DNA of 64,000 nucleotides from Thamnaconus septentrionalis (taxonomy: Eukaryota > Chordata > Actinopteri > Tetraodontiformes > Monacanthidae). This document shows positions 43,561-56,088 of this stretch, in pieces. Every line of letters begins with the position of its first letter. Positions within the stretch are counted from its first letter, which is position 1. Where the stretch lies: the NCBI GenBank assembly GCA_009823395.1, contig CM020507.1:11522001-11586000 (forward strand). The letters are read 5' to 3'. A model generated the notes under the pieces. The model did not search any database. It had not been told where the DNA came from and saw nothing but the letters and a program-made list of their open reading frames with translations. The translations under genes and the position numbers were made by a program.

Positions 43561-45600
43561 CACAATATTGCTGTAAAATATCGCACTTTACAACACCATC
43601 TGTTGTTGTTCGCGTTCTTTCAATTACAATATGCTCGTGAGCACCGACATCAAAGCGTAGCCAAGCTCGGAGTCATGCTTTCCGAGGGGATAAACATTTT
43701 CTCAATTATGGATTTTGGCAGTGAAATAATAATCCCGGTCCGGTGGTGTCCAGTCCAATGAAAGGACTAGCACGCTCGGATTTGACTGAAGGGTCTGGAC
43801 CATGTTTGCAATTGAACATACTATAGATTTTTCCCCTCCCCCCCCTTGTTTTAACAGCAAGGAATGTGACTCCAGTTAGCCGAGTTGAGTGTTCAATCGA
43901 ACGTATCTGATTGCGTTTATGCCCACCCGGCCCTCAGGCCCAGGATGTAAGCTATAGTGGTCAGTCACAAAAGAGCCATTCAACGCAGCTTCCCCTCCCC
44001 AAACAGATCAAATACACAGATAGGACAAACAAACTCAGGGTGCACGAGCAATTCTTACGATACTTCCTCCTTCCCGGTGTCAGCTGATCAGGCTGTCTTT
44101 TGAACTGAGCTGTCTTCTTCTTTCAAATGTACATAATAGGGAATCCGAGGAACTGATCGCGCCGGCCTGTCACCACCGTGGGAGCCGCAGATGCCACTGC
44201 CAAAAACCCTACTTTTGCAGTCATACAATTTGTATTGTTTAAGCTTTCTTCCTTTGTGGCGCTGTCAGTCTTACTCTTGTCTCTGCAGCAGATGTATGGT
44301 GACTCATTCTAATTACAATTCCCCTGCACAACAGGAAGTTTCTGAGAAAAGGTCCGTAACTGTGTCCTCAGAGGCGCACCAGCGAAATCTTGTGAGTCCA
44401 GACTGGAGTCGGAGTCGCTTTGAGGCAAAACAAAACATTTATTTGCATGAAAATGTCTGCAACTGTTTTCGAAAATGGAGAAAGGAGAGCCTCTTCTCCG
44501 CTCTCACAGAGATTTCAGCTGCCGACACGCAGGACGATTTGGAAGTATTTTGGTGAGGAGGAGGAGGAGGAGGTGGATGAGGAGAGAGGAGAACAGATAT
44601 GTCTTTGGTGGAGGTTGGCCTCTCAAGTGCACAGCATGGCGCTCTTGAAGTCGAGAGCGTGCGCATGTTTCCGCGTGAACTCGCTCGCTCTGCGTTTGTT
44701 CATCAAAGTTTTTGCTTTGTGTATTTTTTTTCACCCCCTCCCATCTCCCGCTCTATTTCTTGCCCCTGCTGTAAACTTTGTGTGTGCCTAAGTGTGCGGG
44801 GAGCAGCTCAGCCGCTCTGCCAGTGAGGTAAATACTGCAGCTCTGGGAAAGCAGATGAAGGAGGACCTGGCTGGAGCTGCAGAGGGGTCGGAAAAAAAAA
44901 GAGCGGGACAGACCATCTCTGCACAGACCCCTCTTTATACCCCATTATTAACGCAGTTCCACGAAACGCAGTCTAAGGCCAAGGAAGGTCTGTCAAGGTA
45001 GTTCATTGTGCGTTCGGAAGTGAGTCGTTCATATGGTAATAGCTGCTGTGTCAGGTTCCCTTCAGGGCCTGTTTGTTTTAGTGTAAGTTGAGGTCACTCA
45101 TTGGTGGGGACTGGATGGAATGTGACAGCGTACACTTGCTGTATAGAAAGTGTTGCAGAGCTTTGGTTGAGGGCTGGGAGGAGGGCCGTGCCCGAAAAGA
45201 GGCAGAGGAGGAAGCGAGTGCGATGGAAATGGACCGGGACAGCAGGGGGGCCAAGAAACGGCGAGCAGAAATTGATGGAGACAAAAGGGGAGAAGTGAAG
45301 GAGAGGACCCTTCATTACTGCCGAAGCTGCTCTCCCCTGGAATCTGTTTATCTGCCCAGTCGACGGGAAGTATGTTATTGGCGCACTCGCAGTGGCAACA
45401 ATGAGATGGATTCCTCTGAAGTCCACTCCACTAATGAGCCAACATGTCCGAAATCATCATCTTTTTAATTATTTACTCCATTTATACTTGCGCTTCTATT
45501 TGTGGCTGTTTTTTTTTTCCTCTCCCTCTGTTTATTCCATGTTCATCTGCTGTTGTGTTTTCTGGGTCAGGGAAAAGCTGAGTCTTGTCTTTTCTAATTA
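43561..45600. other. noncoding with long chance frames
   Basis: The 43600-43960 part is complex and repeat-free. At 44190-45470 there are overlapping open frames in several frames of both strands, without family motifs. They reflect purine-rich composition (for example gaggaggaggaggagg near 44556). Confidence 0.4.
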
Positions 45601-48600
45601 GGCCACATTATGATAACAGTCACAAAGATATTTTGAATCGGTAGGGGGAGAAAATGGAAATGCTTGTGCAGTACTGGAATATATCAAGCCACAGGGGATA
45701 ATGGGCCGGCACCTTGGAGGCTAACTGACTGTACTGCTCCTTCCAAGACAGTACTTCCATTGTGTAAATTGTATCTACATCTACATGCTCAGCCGCGTGT
45801 AATACAACACTTACAAGTGAATGTGCAGCAGATATGATGTCCAACAGCAATTGTTACACACTGAACGCCAACTTCAGTTCAGGCCATATGACACATGCTT
45901 TCAAGGTTTTGAACTTCTTGGACCAAAGTTGTGGACCAGTCAACCAAAGGACTGTTTAAAGATCTCATGTTATAGTAAACTCTTTACCTGATTTTCTGAA
46001 TGAGAAAAATCAATCCTTTTATTTATTTATTTTTTAGCTTGATCCACTTTTAGAAGACGCAGTGGTGTCACAGATGTCACTGATTGATAACTTGTCAAGT
46101 AAAAGCATTAGTTTTAGCAAGAAGCTGAATATTTGCTAAAGCTGAATATTTTAACAGGGTTAAAACTTCAGTGCAGGATGAAAAGGAAAGAGCAGATAAT
46201 GTGACTGTTAAGATTTTCTGCCTCATGTTAAATTTTACTTGAGGAATGCAGACAGAGATCACAGACGCTGTGTATGTTTATGTGGCGGGATGATTGTATG
46301 GATGTTGAACTGTCTAACAATCTGCCCTGAAACCACCCGACTGTCAACATAAAGATTTTTCGGATGACGACAGACAAGCCGCACATAGACCAAGGGCTTG
46401 TTCACCCTCTGGTGCGTGCAGCTGTCCTTCTCGGGACACGCCATACCAGACTTGTGGACACTAAAACCCAAACCGGGCTCTCAGAAATAAACCTTAAGAA
46501 CCTTAACAGAGGCCACATTGCCACCACACCCTTATCTTTCACTCAAGTCTTCCCCAAAACACTCACACTGGCTGGTCCAAGGCTACAGTCAAAACCAGCG
46601 CGATAGTCAGCTCTGCGCTATTATTCTGTCTTGTCCGCGTCTGTTTTTCTCTGTATTCAATGTGAAAACTCTGTCCTGTCTTTGCTCTACCTGGCAGACT
46701 AATAAAAAGCGCCCTGACGGCCACAGCCACTGGTCAGGTTCTCCATTATTTGGGTTAAAGCCGAGCCGCAGCCGCAGCCGCAGCTATTTTAGGGCTCCTC
46801 GCTCCCGCTTGCCCCTGTGCTTCCTGTATCTCTCAGAGGGAACACAGAGTCATTGATCTCCTGCCCACCAGCTCTCATGCACCCAAATCCCCTCCGACCG
46901 CCCACCCACCCCTAGAACCTCAAAGCTTCCTTAGCCAGCAGCACCCACCCTAAAAAAAAAAAAAAGTACACCAACTTCCCTGCAAGTAAAAACAAAACAT
47001 CAGCTGGAAATAAATTGAGTTTAATATGCTGCTAGTACAACCCTGAACCCTTTGAAAGTGAATGCTCGGGAGAAAAACGAGAAATCATAATTTATAAATT
47101 AAAGACCCAGAGACCTTTGCCGTATGCAGTGTTTGGGAATATTAAAGTATTCCTCAGGTATGTGAGTTGAAACAAAGATAAAATGCTGGCTGACTCTCCA
47201 GCCAAGCATTAAATAGCCTGGCTGAGTACCGCTGCAGCTGATGATGATGAACAAAGAGACCATGTGCCTCCCTTTGAGAGAGAATATTTTTCTTCTCCAG
47301 TATTTGCTGTGCCGCAGCTGCTCTGAGGAGGCTTTTTTTTCTCCAGTGGATCATTTAGTTTGAGATTAACTGCGCACAACTTTTCCGAGTGCCACAGCAG
47401 ACCTTGGTATTTTATTTGATAAATTCTGCAAATGCTGATTATCATCAGGTTTAGGGAGACGCTTAGAACACGGGCAGCAAAGCCGGTTTAAAAGAAAAAT
47501 ATATGACATCACACAGTAGTAGCTCACAGTGGAGTGTCTTATTGCATACAGAATGCTGTTTTTTCAGCAGGTCGGGGGTCATTTTGCAACCTGCTCTGGC
47601 TTGCTGCTGACAGCAGGAGACACGCGTACTATGGAAAACCCAACATCCCCAAACATCTGCCACTCATCTTCCACCTTCCTTCAGCCTGGGTTAACTCGGT
47701 GCTCCTTTCTATCAAGGAAAAAGTCCCAACACTCCACTAAATGTCAGTTTTCACTGTAAGAGAAAAACTGCACAAGGTGTGTGGGTGCACGCCGGCGATT
47801 GCGTGCTGCCAACTATTATCTGTTCTTCGCAGGGCGTTGATCTCGGAGCCGCCTGAGCCAGAATTCACTCGGCCTGAATTAGAAGGCCGTGTTTCCTCGC
47901 AGTGAGGTGACAGCGCTAACTGCTTCGTTGCCGTGCCAGTCAGCTTGCGCATGTCATCCCTCATGTGAGAACGCCTATAGGTGTGAACTCCTTTTGAAAG
48001 GGACACCGACACCTAAAGCACGTCTGTATGTTAGACAGGCTGAAAGGTTAAAGCCGAAACAAAATCCTCCCCAGTCTCGACTCGTGCAGGCGCAGCGCTA
48101 ATCTGTGAGCACGGAGAGATTTGTCATTCTTCTGATTTACAGTCGTAAACATCTTCAAATGCCTGTAAACCTCAGTCTTGAAAGGCTCAGCGGCTACTGT
48201 CGACGTGTGGCCCCTCCTTACGTTAAAATGCTTGTCATGTAAAATCAACACGCTTATGATTAGCTAAATAAAACATAGCTGTTTATTTGCACAGACTTTA
48301 ACCCAAAAAACGCACATATATCTTTTTTATATTCCATCCCACACCAATAGATCCATTTGAAGTGTTGCACAATGGGCCTTTGAACCGACCCGGGCACCAG
48401 TGTGCAGGAGGGGAGGAGTTCTCCGATGAGATATTGTTACTCATCTCGTCACTTTTGACGTGCGTTCTGTTTCGCCACCGATCGGAGTCTTTCACTCAAA
48501 CGTCCCCCCGCCCCTCGTCCACTCCATCACCACTTCAGTTTACTCTGGCCGTCCCTCCGTCGGAGGCGTCCCGCCGCAGACTCTCCTGCTATGTCTTTGT

Positions 48601-49386
48601 TTGTTTTGGTAATGGATTCCAAGTTGCCATTGTCGTCCGAGTCACTCTGTGATTGATGGGGGGAAAATTCACCTTCTTTTCACCCCTCCCACTGTCCTTC
48701 CGCACGGCCAGAGGAACGAGTTCATGTTATTCTCCCAATCGTGTCAGATGCTCATTTTTTTTTCTCCCCCTCGTTTTTTTATTGTTGCATTTTTTTTTTT
48801 GTACCAACAGACCGTGACGTTAAATGCAGAGGGAGTCCTATCTGAGAACAAGGTGCGATCTGTGTGGCGATGACACCGCAGCTTTCAAAGGGACGGCCGA
48901 GATGATATGCGTGGACGGTTCGGGGGTCCCTCTATTCATTGGCCATGTCACCCCATGGGGGAGGACTAATTGGTGGCCCCCCCAAAAGAGCGCCCTGCTT
49001 TGTCCCCGGCGCTCACAAAGACATCGAGTTGTGGTTGGTGTAGCGGATGGGGTGGGGGGCGGGCGAAGGGGGAAGCGAGGAGCAGGTTTCCCATAGAATA
49101 CTTGGCTGGGATGAACTGGAGGGGGCCATCGCCATTAGGTTGCAGCGGGACATGACACACTCATTCTCACGCACACACACACACTCATATATCCACACAC
49201 TCTCAGTGGGGGACTCTGGTGCCAGTTGCTGGCCTCCTCCTCGACAAGTCTGACCCACATAGTCAGCCATGTGTGAGGCTTCCCTTTATCCCGCAGCCCC
49301 AGCGGAGGCACTGAGTTATGGGTGTTCCGCGGTACTCCCTTGCCCTCTCGGCTGGGGCCGCACTGGGGCCCCCGCGTGGGCCGACA
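45601..49386. other. noncoding, nothing coding recognised
   Basis: Unique-looking sequence with a short gccgca repeat at 46761-46783, an A run at 46953-46965 and T/C-rich stretches at 48750-48800. No exon is supported. Confidence 0.45.
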
Positions 49387-49795
49387 TTGCCCCCCCCCTC
49401 CCTACCCAAGGACAATGAAGAGACAGGGAGTGAAGGGTGGGGAGGGGAGGGGAGGGTGAGCGAAGAGGGCGACAGGGAGAAGTAGACGGAGGTGCGTGGA
49501 GTGAATAATTGAGAGAGGAAAGGAATATTTGAGAGATGACGGAGAGATAAGAGGAGAGGAAAGTGTTTGGGGTGAACGAGGCGGTCGGGGGGGTGGGGGG
49601 TGGGGAAGGGGTTGCGTCTTGGGTAACGGAGAGGGACGAGATAAGAAACTTAGACGACGGTGGGGTGAAGGCGGGGTCAGAGATAGGAATGGGAGATAGT
49701 AAGACGCGCAAAAAGACAGACGGGCAGAGAGACAGACGGCCAAACGAAGAAGAGAAAAAAGGTCCACGCCAGCAGCAGCCGCAGCAGCAGCAGCG
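49387..49795. repeat. long purine-rich tract with G-quadruplex core and CAG run
   Basis: About 370 bp of the plus strand is mostly A/G (ggggaggggaggggagggtg near 49441-49460). It has a quadruplex-type core at 49587-49611 (runs of 7, 6, 4 and 4 G) and an interrupted cagcagcagccgcagcagca run at 49771-49790. The long antisense Ser/Pro frames here are artefacts. Confidence 0.8.
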
Positions 49796-51164
49796 TCAGA
49801 GGTTATTGATCGCAGAGAGCGGCTGGCAGTTTTCAGCCGTCGCGGCCCGGATCCTGAGCGAGGTCGTTTGCGTCTGCCAAGCACGGAGCCGCCGACATTA
49901 GCGGCTCTTTAACAAACTCTGTATTGATTGGGGACTATCGAGGGAGACACACATGTGTACCCCGGGATAATGTCTTGTATGTCATTAGCACCATTGTTCC
50001 CCCCCAGTGACACAGCGCATGCCTCTGTGAACGGCAGATACACCGGCACTTCCAATTAGAGAGGCCTTTGCCTTTTTTTCTTTTTTCTGCTAATTTTTCA
50101 ATATTTCTCTGTGTTGCGCTCTGTTTTTATGAGCCTCTTAAGCCTATCCCCCGTCAAAGTGTTTAATACTGGCCGTGTATAATTCAAACGTTTTATGAGG
50201 TTAAAAGCAGCTGACGGAGCTAATGCTAATAGTTTATCTTAAAGGCATAAAAGGTGTAAATCAACGGGCGGTAGATACAGCCACGTCACGGATCATTTAA
50301 CGCGCTCTCATTCTCTCAGCTCGCCGACGTTTCCCTATTTAACCATGATTAGTGCCCAGTCTGGCTCTCAAAGTGCGCAGTATAATTGACAAATGACTTT
50401 AGTTAATCAAGTGATTGTGGCTGATGATTACTGAGAGGAAAAGTGTTGCCTCATATGTGGAGTAGCGGGTCAAGCGCTCGCATGATGTGAGCATCTTGCA
50501 GACATTTTCAGATAAATCTTTTTTTGCAACGCAACAGACCGCTTCTGTCACTAGTGGGTAAAATAGCTCTTTTTTTTCCTTCGTAAATCATGAAATAACG
50601 CCAGCAGGGTAATCTCTTGCCTGTGCGCTAGCATTTACGCGAATTCCGATCAAGATGTTTACGTTGGCGGGGACAAAAGCAGCCCACCTGTCAGATCTCC
50701 AGCTCGGCTGAGGTATTTGTTTTGACGTTTAGCGGCATCGGTGTCCACAGTTGATGCGGGCTTAAATGATAAAAGCCTAGTTTCCTTTGGCATTCTAATG
50801 TGCCCCAGCTGCCGTGTCTTTAGGTGTATCTGCAAAGATTAAACATTTACTGGAGTTGGACTCGGTGGAAACTGTCAGATGCTAAGATTGAGATTCGTTT
50901 CAAAGGCGGCGTTCGCGCAAATTACTAGCGGCAATCAGGAATGTATGGCGTGTAAGTGTGGACGCACTGTTGGTCGCGACCACTTTTATGTCGCTTGATT
51001 AAAGTTCTATATTTATCACCGGCTCACTTTTTTTTTGCACTCTTTCAGTTTGCCTGCTGATTAGAGTCATTTCAAAACAACAATTGCGCTGTCTGACTCT
51101 TTGTACGTGGATATGTGCGGTTGTATATGTGGGGATGTGATGTCTGAGTCGCGCACACACACAC
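49796..51164. other. noncoding, strong candidate conserved regulatory block
   Basis: This is complex repeat-free sequence of balanced composition with TAATTG (50383-50388) and TTAATCA (50403-50409) cores and many TAAT/ATTA words. No coding signal is seen. Confidence 0.4.
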
Positions 51165-52520
51165 ATGCACGTGGACACAAAACCGGTAGCACGGCATCAA
51201 AAGCTTAGACGCTATTTGTACAACGCGCGCTTGCTTCTGGAAAGCATTTTGGATCAGGCTGAAAACCACATGAAACACCACCAACCCACCCTGCCACGAC
51301 CGTACCGCCAGCGTGCCCTCACTCCCGCCGCTGCTGCTCCAACATCGGCCGAGTTTACCGGCTCCTATAATCAGGGACAGCAAAAGCCGCAGATGAAAAT
51401 GGCCAGCCGATCGCGTCTCGCTCGTTCCAAAGGAGACGGAGACATGTGCAGGCCATTACAGCCCCCCGCGTACCCTCCCTCCTCCGACCCCCCTCCTCAA
51501 AGACAGCTGCTGCCTCTGGATCTCCGGACTCCCTGAAAGTCTCTGGAATAAATGGAAAGTAATTACCATATCAGAGATCAAGACTCTGGGCTCTGACACC
51601 ACTTTTTCAATTACTCAGACAGGTTGTTAAGATGCAAATTCAACAAAATGGCTGAAACCCCCCAGAGAGGGACGTCGTTTCACACTCAACGCTTGCTGCT
51701 TGAGTTTCCTGGCTCATCACATTTTGACAGACAAAGAGCGCCGCGCGGGGTGATGCGGGCGTATCTATAATTCATTTTATTCGTTAGCGTGACGACCCTG
51801 CGTCTTATCTGAGGGGGCTTAGGGTTGTGCAAGATCCCAGCATTCAAATCTAATTCACTTGTGCAGAGCTTACATTTTTTTGAAGTTAATAACGCGCAGC
51901 GTAAATTTCTTTTTGTCGCGAGATCTGCGGTTTCCTTACAGCGCCGTGCGTTTCTGTCTGCCCACTCGGAGTCGTCTTCTAACCCGAGCATCGGAAACCA
52001 GCTCATTCAAATTTAATCTGTGGGTTTGTTTTCAGATTCCCAATATTTGGACTGCGTGGATGATAGCCTGTTACTCGGATGAATAATGCAGAGGGGATAT
52101 ACAGAGCTGTACTGTACGCATCCCGCCGTAGTTATGCAAATAGGATTTTGCCTTTAGCTACAAATCAGAGGAAATGATCCGTAGTATATGCACCGAGAAG
52201 ATGTTGGAGATATAGTACACAAGGAGTCCAGCATTTACTCCAGCTCCTCCAAATTGGATCCAATTGGCATCTATGTTCCTTTTTCTGCTACAAATTACAT
52301 GCGCTCTTCAAGGCCACCATATCTGAGATCAATCAGTGGGGCAAACATGTCATGACTTAGTTTGTGGCTTATACATCGGATCATTAGGAGCTCTGGCTGG
52401 TAGCTGTGCTTTGCTGCTCATCGGCTCCATGTGGAAAGAATATGGACGAGAGCAGGAACAGTGATGAAAAGATGTGAACGAGCGGGTCGCCGCCACTGCC
52501 GCTGCCAGGAATGCAGGGAA

Positions 52521-52522
<2 letters not shown>
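51165..52522. other. noncoding, nothing coding recognised
   Basis: A 123-codon plus-strand frame (51165-51536) was considered and not accepted. The rest is unique-looking sequence. Confidence 0.4.

Positions 52523-52564
<42 letters not shown>
52523..52564. repeat. (GT)21 microsatellite
   Basis: Perfect GT units, with a complementary CA array 98 bp further on. Confidence 0.96.
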
Positions 52565-52565
<1 letters not shown>

Positions 52566-52660
52566 TATGCTTGTGTGCTGATGGGTGTCAGGGCTTATAG
52601 CGGGCAAATGCCTTGCTGAGGTCATGCCATGCAGGCTGCCGGGGCCCAGTCTTTTTGCTG

Positions 52661-52661
<1 letters not shown>

Positions 52662-52693
<32 letters not shown>
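52662..52693. repeat. (CA)16 microsatellite
   Basis: Perfect CA units in inverted orientation to the GT array at 52523-52564, so the two could pair as an imperfect hairpin with a loop of about 100 nt. Confidence 0.95.
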
Positions 52694-52698
<5 letters not shown>

Positions 52699-53036
52699 CA
52701 CAAGCGTGCATTGATATTGCTATGACTGACTTCCATTTGTTTTCTATTTTGTTGTGCAGGCTGAGTGGAAAACTGACCCACTGTCAGCTGCTGCTTTGCC
52801 TCTGCAGTGAAGGCTTCACTCTGCATTTAATCATCAAGGCTTTGTGAACCAGTCAAAATGTCCATCAAAGGTTGGTCCAAGTATACAAGAACATACACAC
52901 AGTACACACACACACACACACTAGGGAACGGTACCAGAGAGGGTCTTGAGGAGACTTTCTGTGTATGAATGGCTGTCTGTTCACTCTGTTGCCCTCATCA
53001 TGACAACCACATTATGACTGAGCTTAATTGTTATCT

Positions 53037-53061
53037 GTGTGTGTGTGTGTGTGTGTGTGTG
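53037..53061. repeat. (GT)12 microsatellite
   Basis: Perfect GT units. Another short GT array follows at 53187-53210. Confidence 0.9.
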
Positions 53062-53373
53062 CACGCACACTCGTGCTCTGTTTGTATAGTCAGAAAAAGA
53101 GAGAGAGAATGACAGATACATAAAGGCCTTGGTGTGCGCTCATGTGCAGCATGTTAATTTAGTGAGTCTGTGTATCTTTGAGTGCAGTGTGTGTGTGCGC
53201 GTGTGTGTGTGGCCATGCCTGTGGTGGTATTGTTATGTGCTCAAGTGTATCGACAGGATGTCTGTCTTCGGCGAACACTTAAGGTAGAATGTCTTCATTC
53301 TGCCAAGGAAACAAATTCCCAGTTTCCCGAGAAGCACCGAAGGGCTTATGTAATAATTCATTGGAACATATTA

Positions 53374-53437
53374 AACACACACACACGCACGCACACACAC
53401 ACACACACACACACATGCACATATATATACATATATG
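53374..53437. repeat. CA/TA compound microsatellite
   Basis: CA units with a few gcac interruptions pass into atatatat. Confidence 0.9.
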
Positions 53438-54250
<813 letters not shown>

Positions 54251-54276
54251 CATGTATATATATATATGTATATATT

Positions 54277-55993
54277 GCCCATCCTTGTGCTGTTGGGTTT
54301 TTCACAGCGGCCTTGGCCCCCTGATCCCTGGCTGGCTGATTCTGAGTTTAACAACGAGCTCAAGTCGGCCTCCGTACTCGAGTAGAATGAAAGAATGGGC
54401 AAATGGAAGCAGGTGAGTCGGGTGAGAAAAATAAAGGTTGGAATTCAATTTTGTATTTGCTCAGGGACAAACTCACCCTGGCGAAGCGAGGAGAGGAGAC
54501 CAACAATCTCTGAAAAGGGGAGAACGTCATCTCCTGCCGAGTCTGAGAGCGTTAGGCCGGCCAGTAGTAGACGTCACCTTTGCTTTTAAAATAGTTAATC
54601 TGCTCCTACGGGGACAATGACTGCTTTAAGTCCCCTCTCTCATCTAAGTCCCTCCCCCGAGCTAAACCCCTTTGAGACACATTGCTGGGATTAGCTGGCG
54701 TTGTTGTTGTTGCATCTTTTCAGCGTTGCAGCGTCAGCTTAGATACAAAAAACATCACTTTGAGCGCCAGGCGAGCTGATAAATATATAAATATACCAAG
54801 ATCGAAAAATCCAGCATACGGGTTTGTAATCTTCTGGTGTTGTGCTGTAAGTACGGTGAATAAAATCAAAAGCGCACTTGGTGATCTCAAAGCGATTGAG
54901 TTGTTTTCAGGGGGCCTACCCACAGATGGCACGCTTCTCGTTTTTGTCTTTGTTCATTGAAAAGCTGCTGAGGGAAAAAAAAAATCACAGATGATTTGAA
55001 TTTTGGGGATTTGTTAGTATCTTAAAAACAGAATTGAGCACATGTCTTATGGCACTTGTCTCATGATGTTCTCACGTTGGGTTTCTTGGCTGCCTCCCTC
55101 AGACAGTGTTCAGCCTGTGGGTGGAAAGCCATCAGGGAAACATGAGACATCTGTGGCTCATGCCGTATTTTGTGCTGTTTGTGTTGTCATTTTTTGTATT
55201 TTTTTTTAATAATATCATCGGCGATGATGAAACAAACTGTCCCCATGTCTGAGATTATTCCTTGCCCATTAGAGATTAGGCCTGCCCATTTTCATTAAAA
55301 AGGCCGCACCAAATGCATTTGAATGGTTTGAACACGCTGAGTTAGATGTAACACAAACTGTGGTATGTTGCAGGAGGACACACACATATAAATGCACTTG
55401 TTCTTTCTTCCATGGAGTCTCAATCACCCAAATTACGACTGTTGAAATATTTCTTTTTTTTATTTTTTTTTTGCAGCATAATGGTTTGTGCCTGCAGGGC
55501 CCCTGAATTCATAATGCATTTATTGAATTTTTTTCCAGAAGGTGCGCACAAACCATATGAGGTAGTCAGAGAGAGAGAGAGAGAGAAAGATGTCCCAACT
55601 GGAGAGTTATTGTCAGTAAAAGAGGATTTTTTTTTTTTTTAAAGAGCAAATGTGTTGACAGAGAACATTTTGCAAAAACATTCATTAACATCTTGTGACT
55701 GGACGGACATTTTAATTGTCTGTGTTCCTGCATTGCGTTGATAAATGCGCTACTGCAAACAATTTCATTTGAGAGCAGTACAGAATGAGCAATCATTTTG
55801 CAAAGCAACTACAAGCCCACGGCTGCTTCTGAAAATGTTTCTAAACTCACCTTGTTAATTGTAAAAAAAAATGAATAAATAAATAAAAAAGGCCATATTG
55901 TTAGAATGAGGGATGCAGCTTTGGTTGTGCCAACAGCTTACTGGAGAGGTGACAGAACAGCCAGTCTAAATGTGTTATCAATTTGACACTCTA

Positions 55994-56000
<7 letters not shown>
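54277..56000. other. noncoding, nothing coding recognised
   Basis: Unique-looking sequence with a short GA array (55569-55587) and T/A homopolymers. No supported exon. Confidence 0.5.

Positions 56001-56082
<82 letters not shown>
56001..56082. repeat. (AT)41 microsatellite
   Basis: Perfect AT units, the second long TA-type array within 2 kb. Confidence 0.98.

Positions 56083-56088
<6 letters not shown>

Noticed and set aside
44190..45470. Several 100-126-codon frames, including one rich in Glu/Arg
   Set aside because: Overlapping frames are open on both strands in purine-biased DNA, with no motif, splice architecture or family match.
49402..49884. 160-codon minus-strand Ser/Pro-rich frame
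   Set aside because: It is the complement of the polypurine tract and is low-complexity.
51165..51536. 123-codon plus-strand frame (MHVDTKPVARHQKLRRYLYN and a proline-rich end)
   Set aside because: It begins in a CA repeat, has no family match and ends in low-complexity proline. It could be revisited with homology data.
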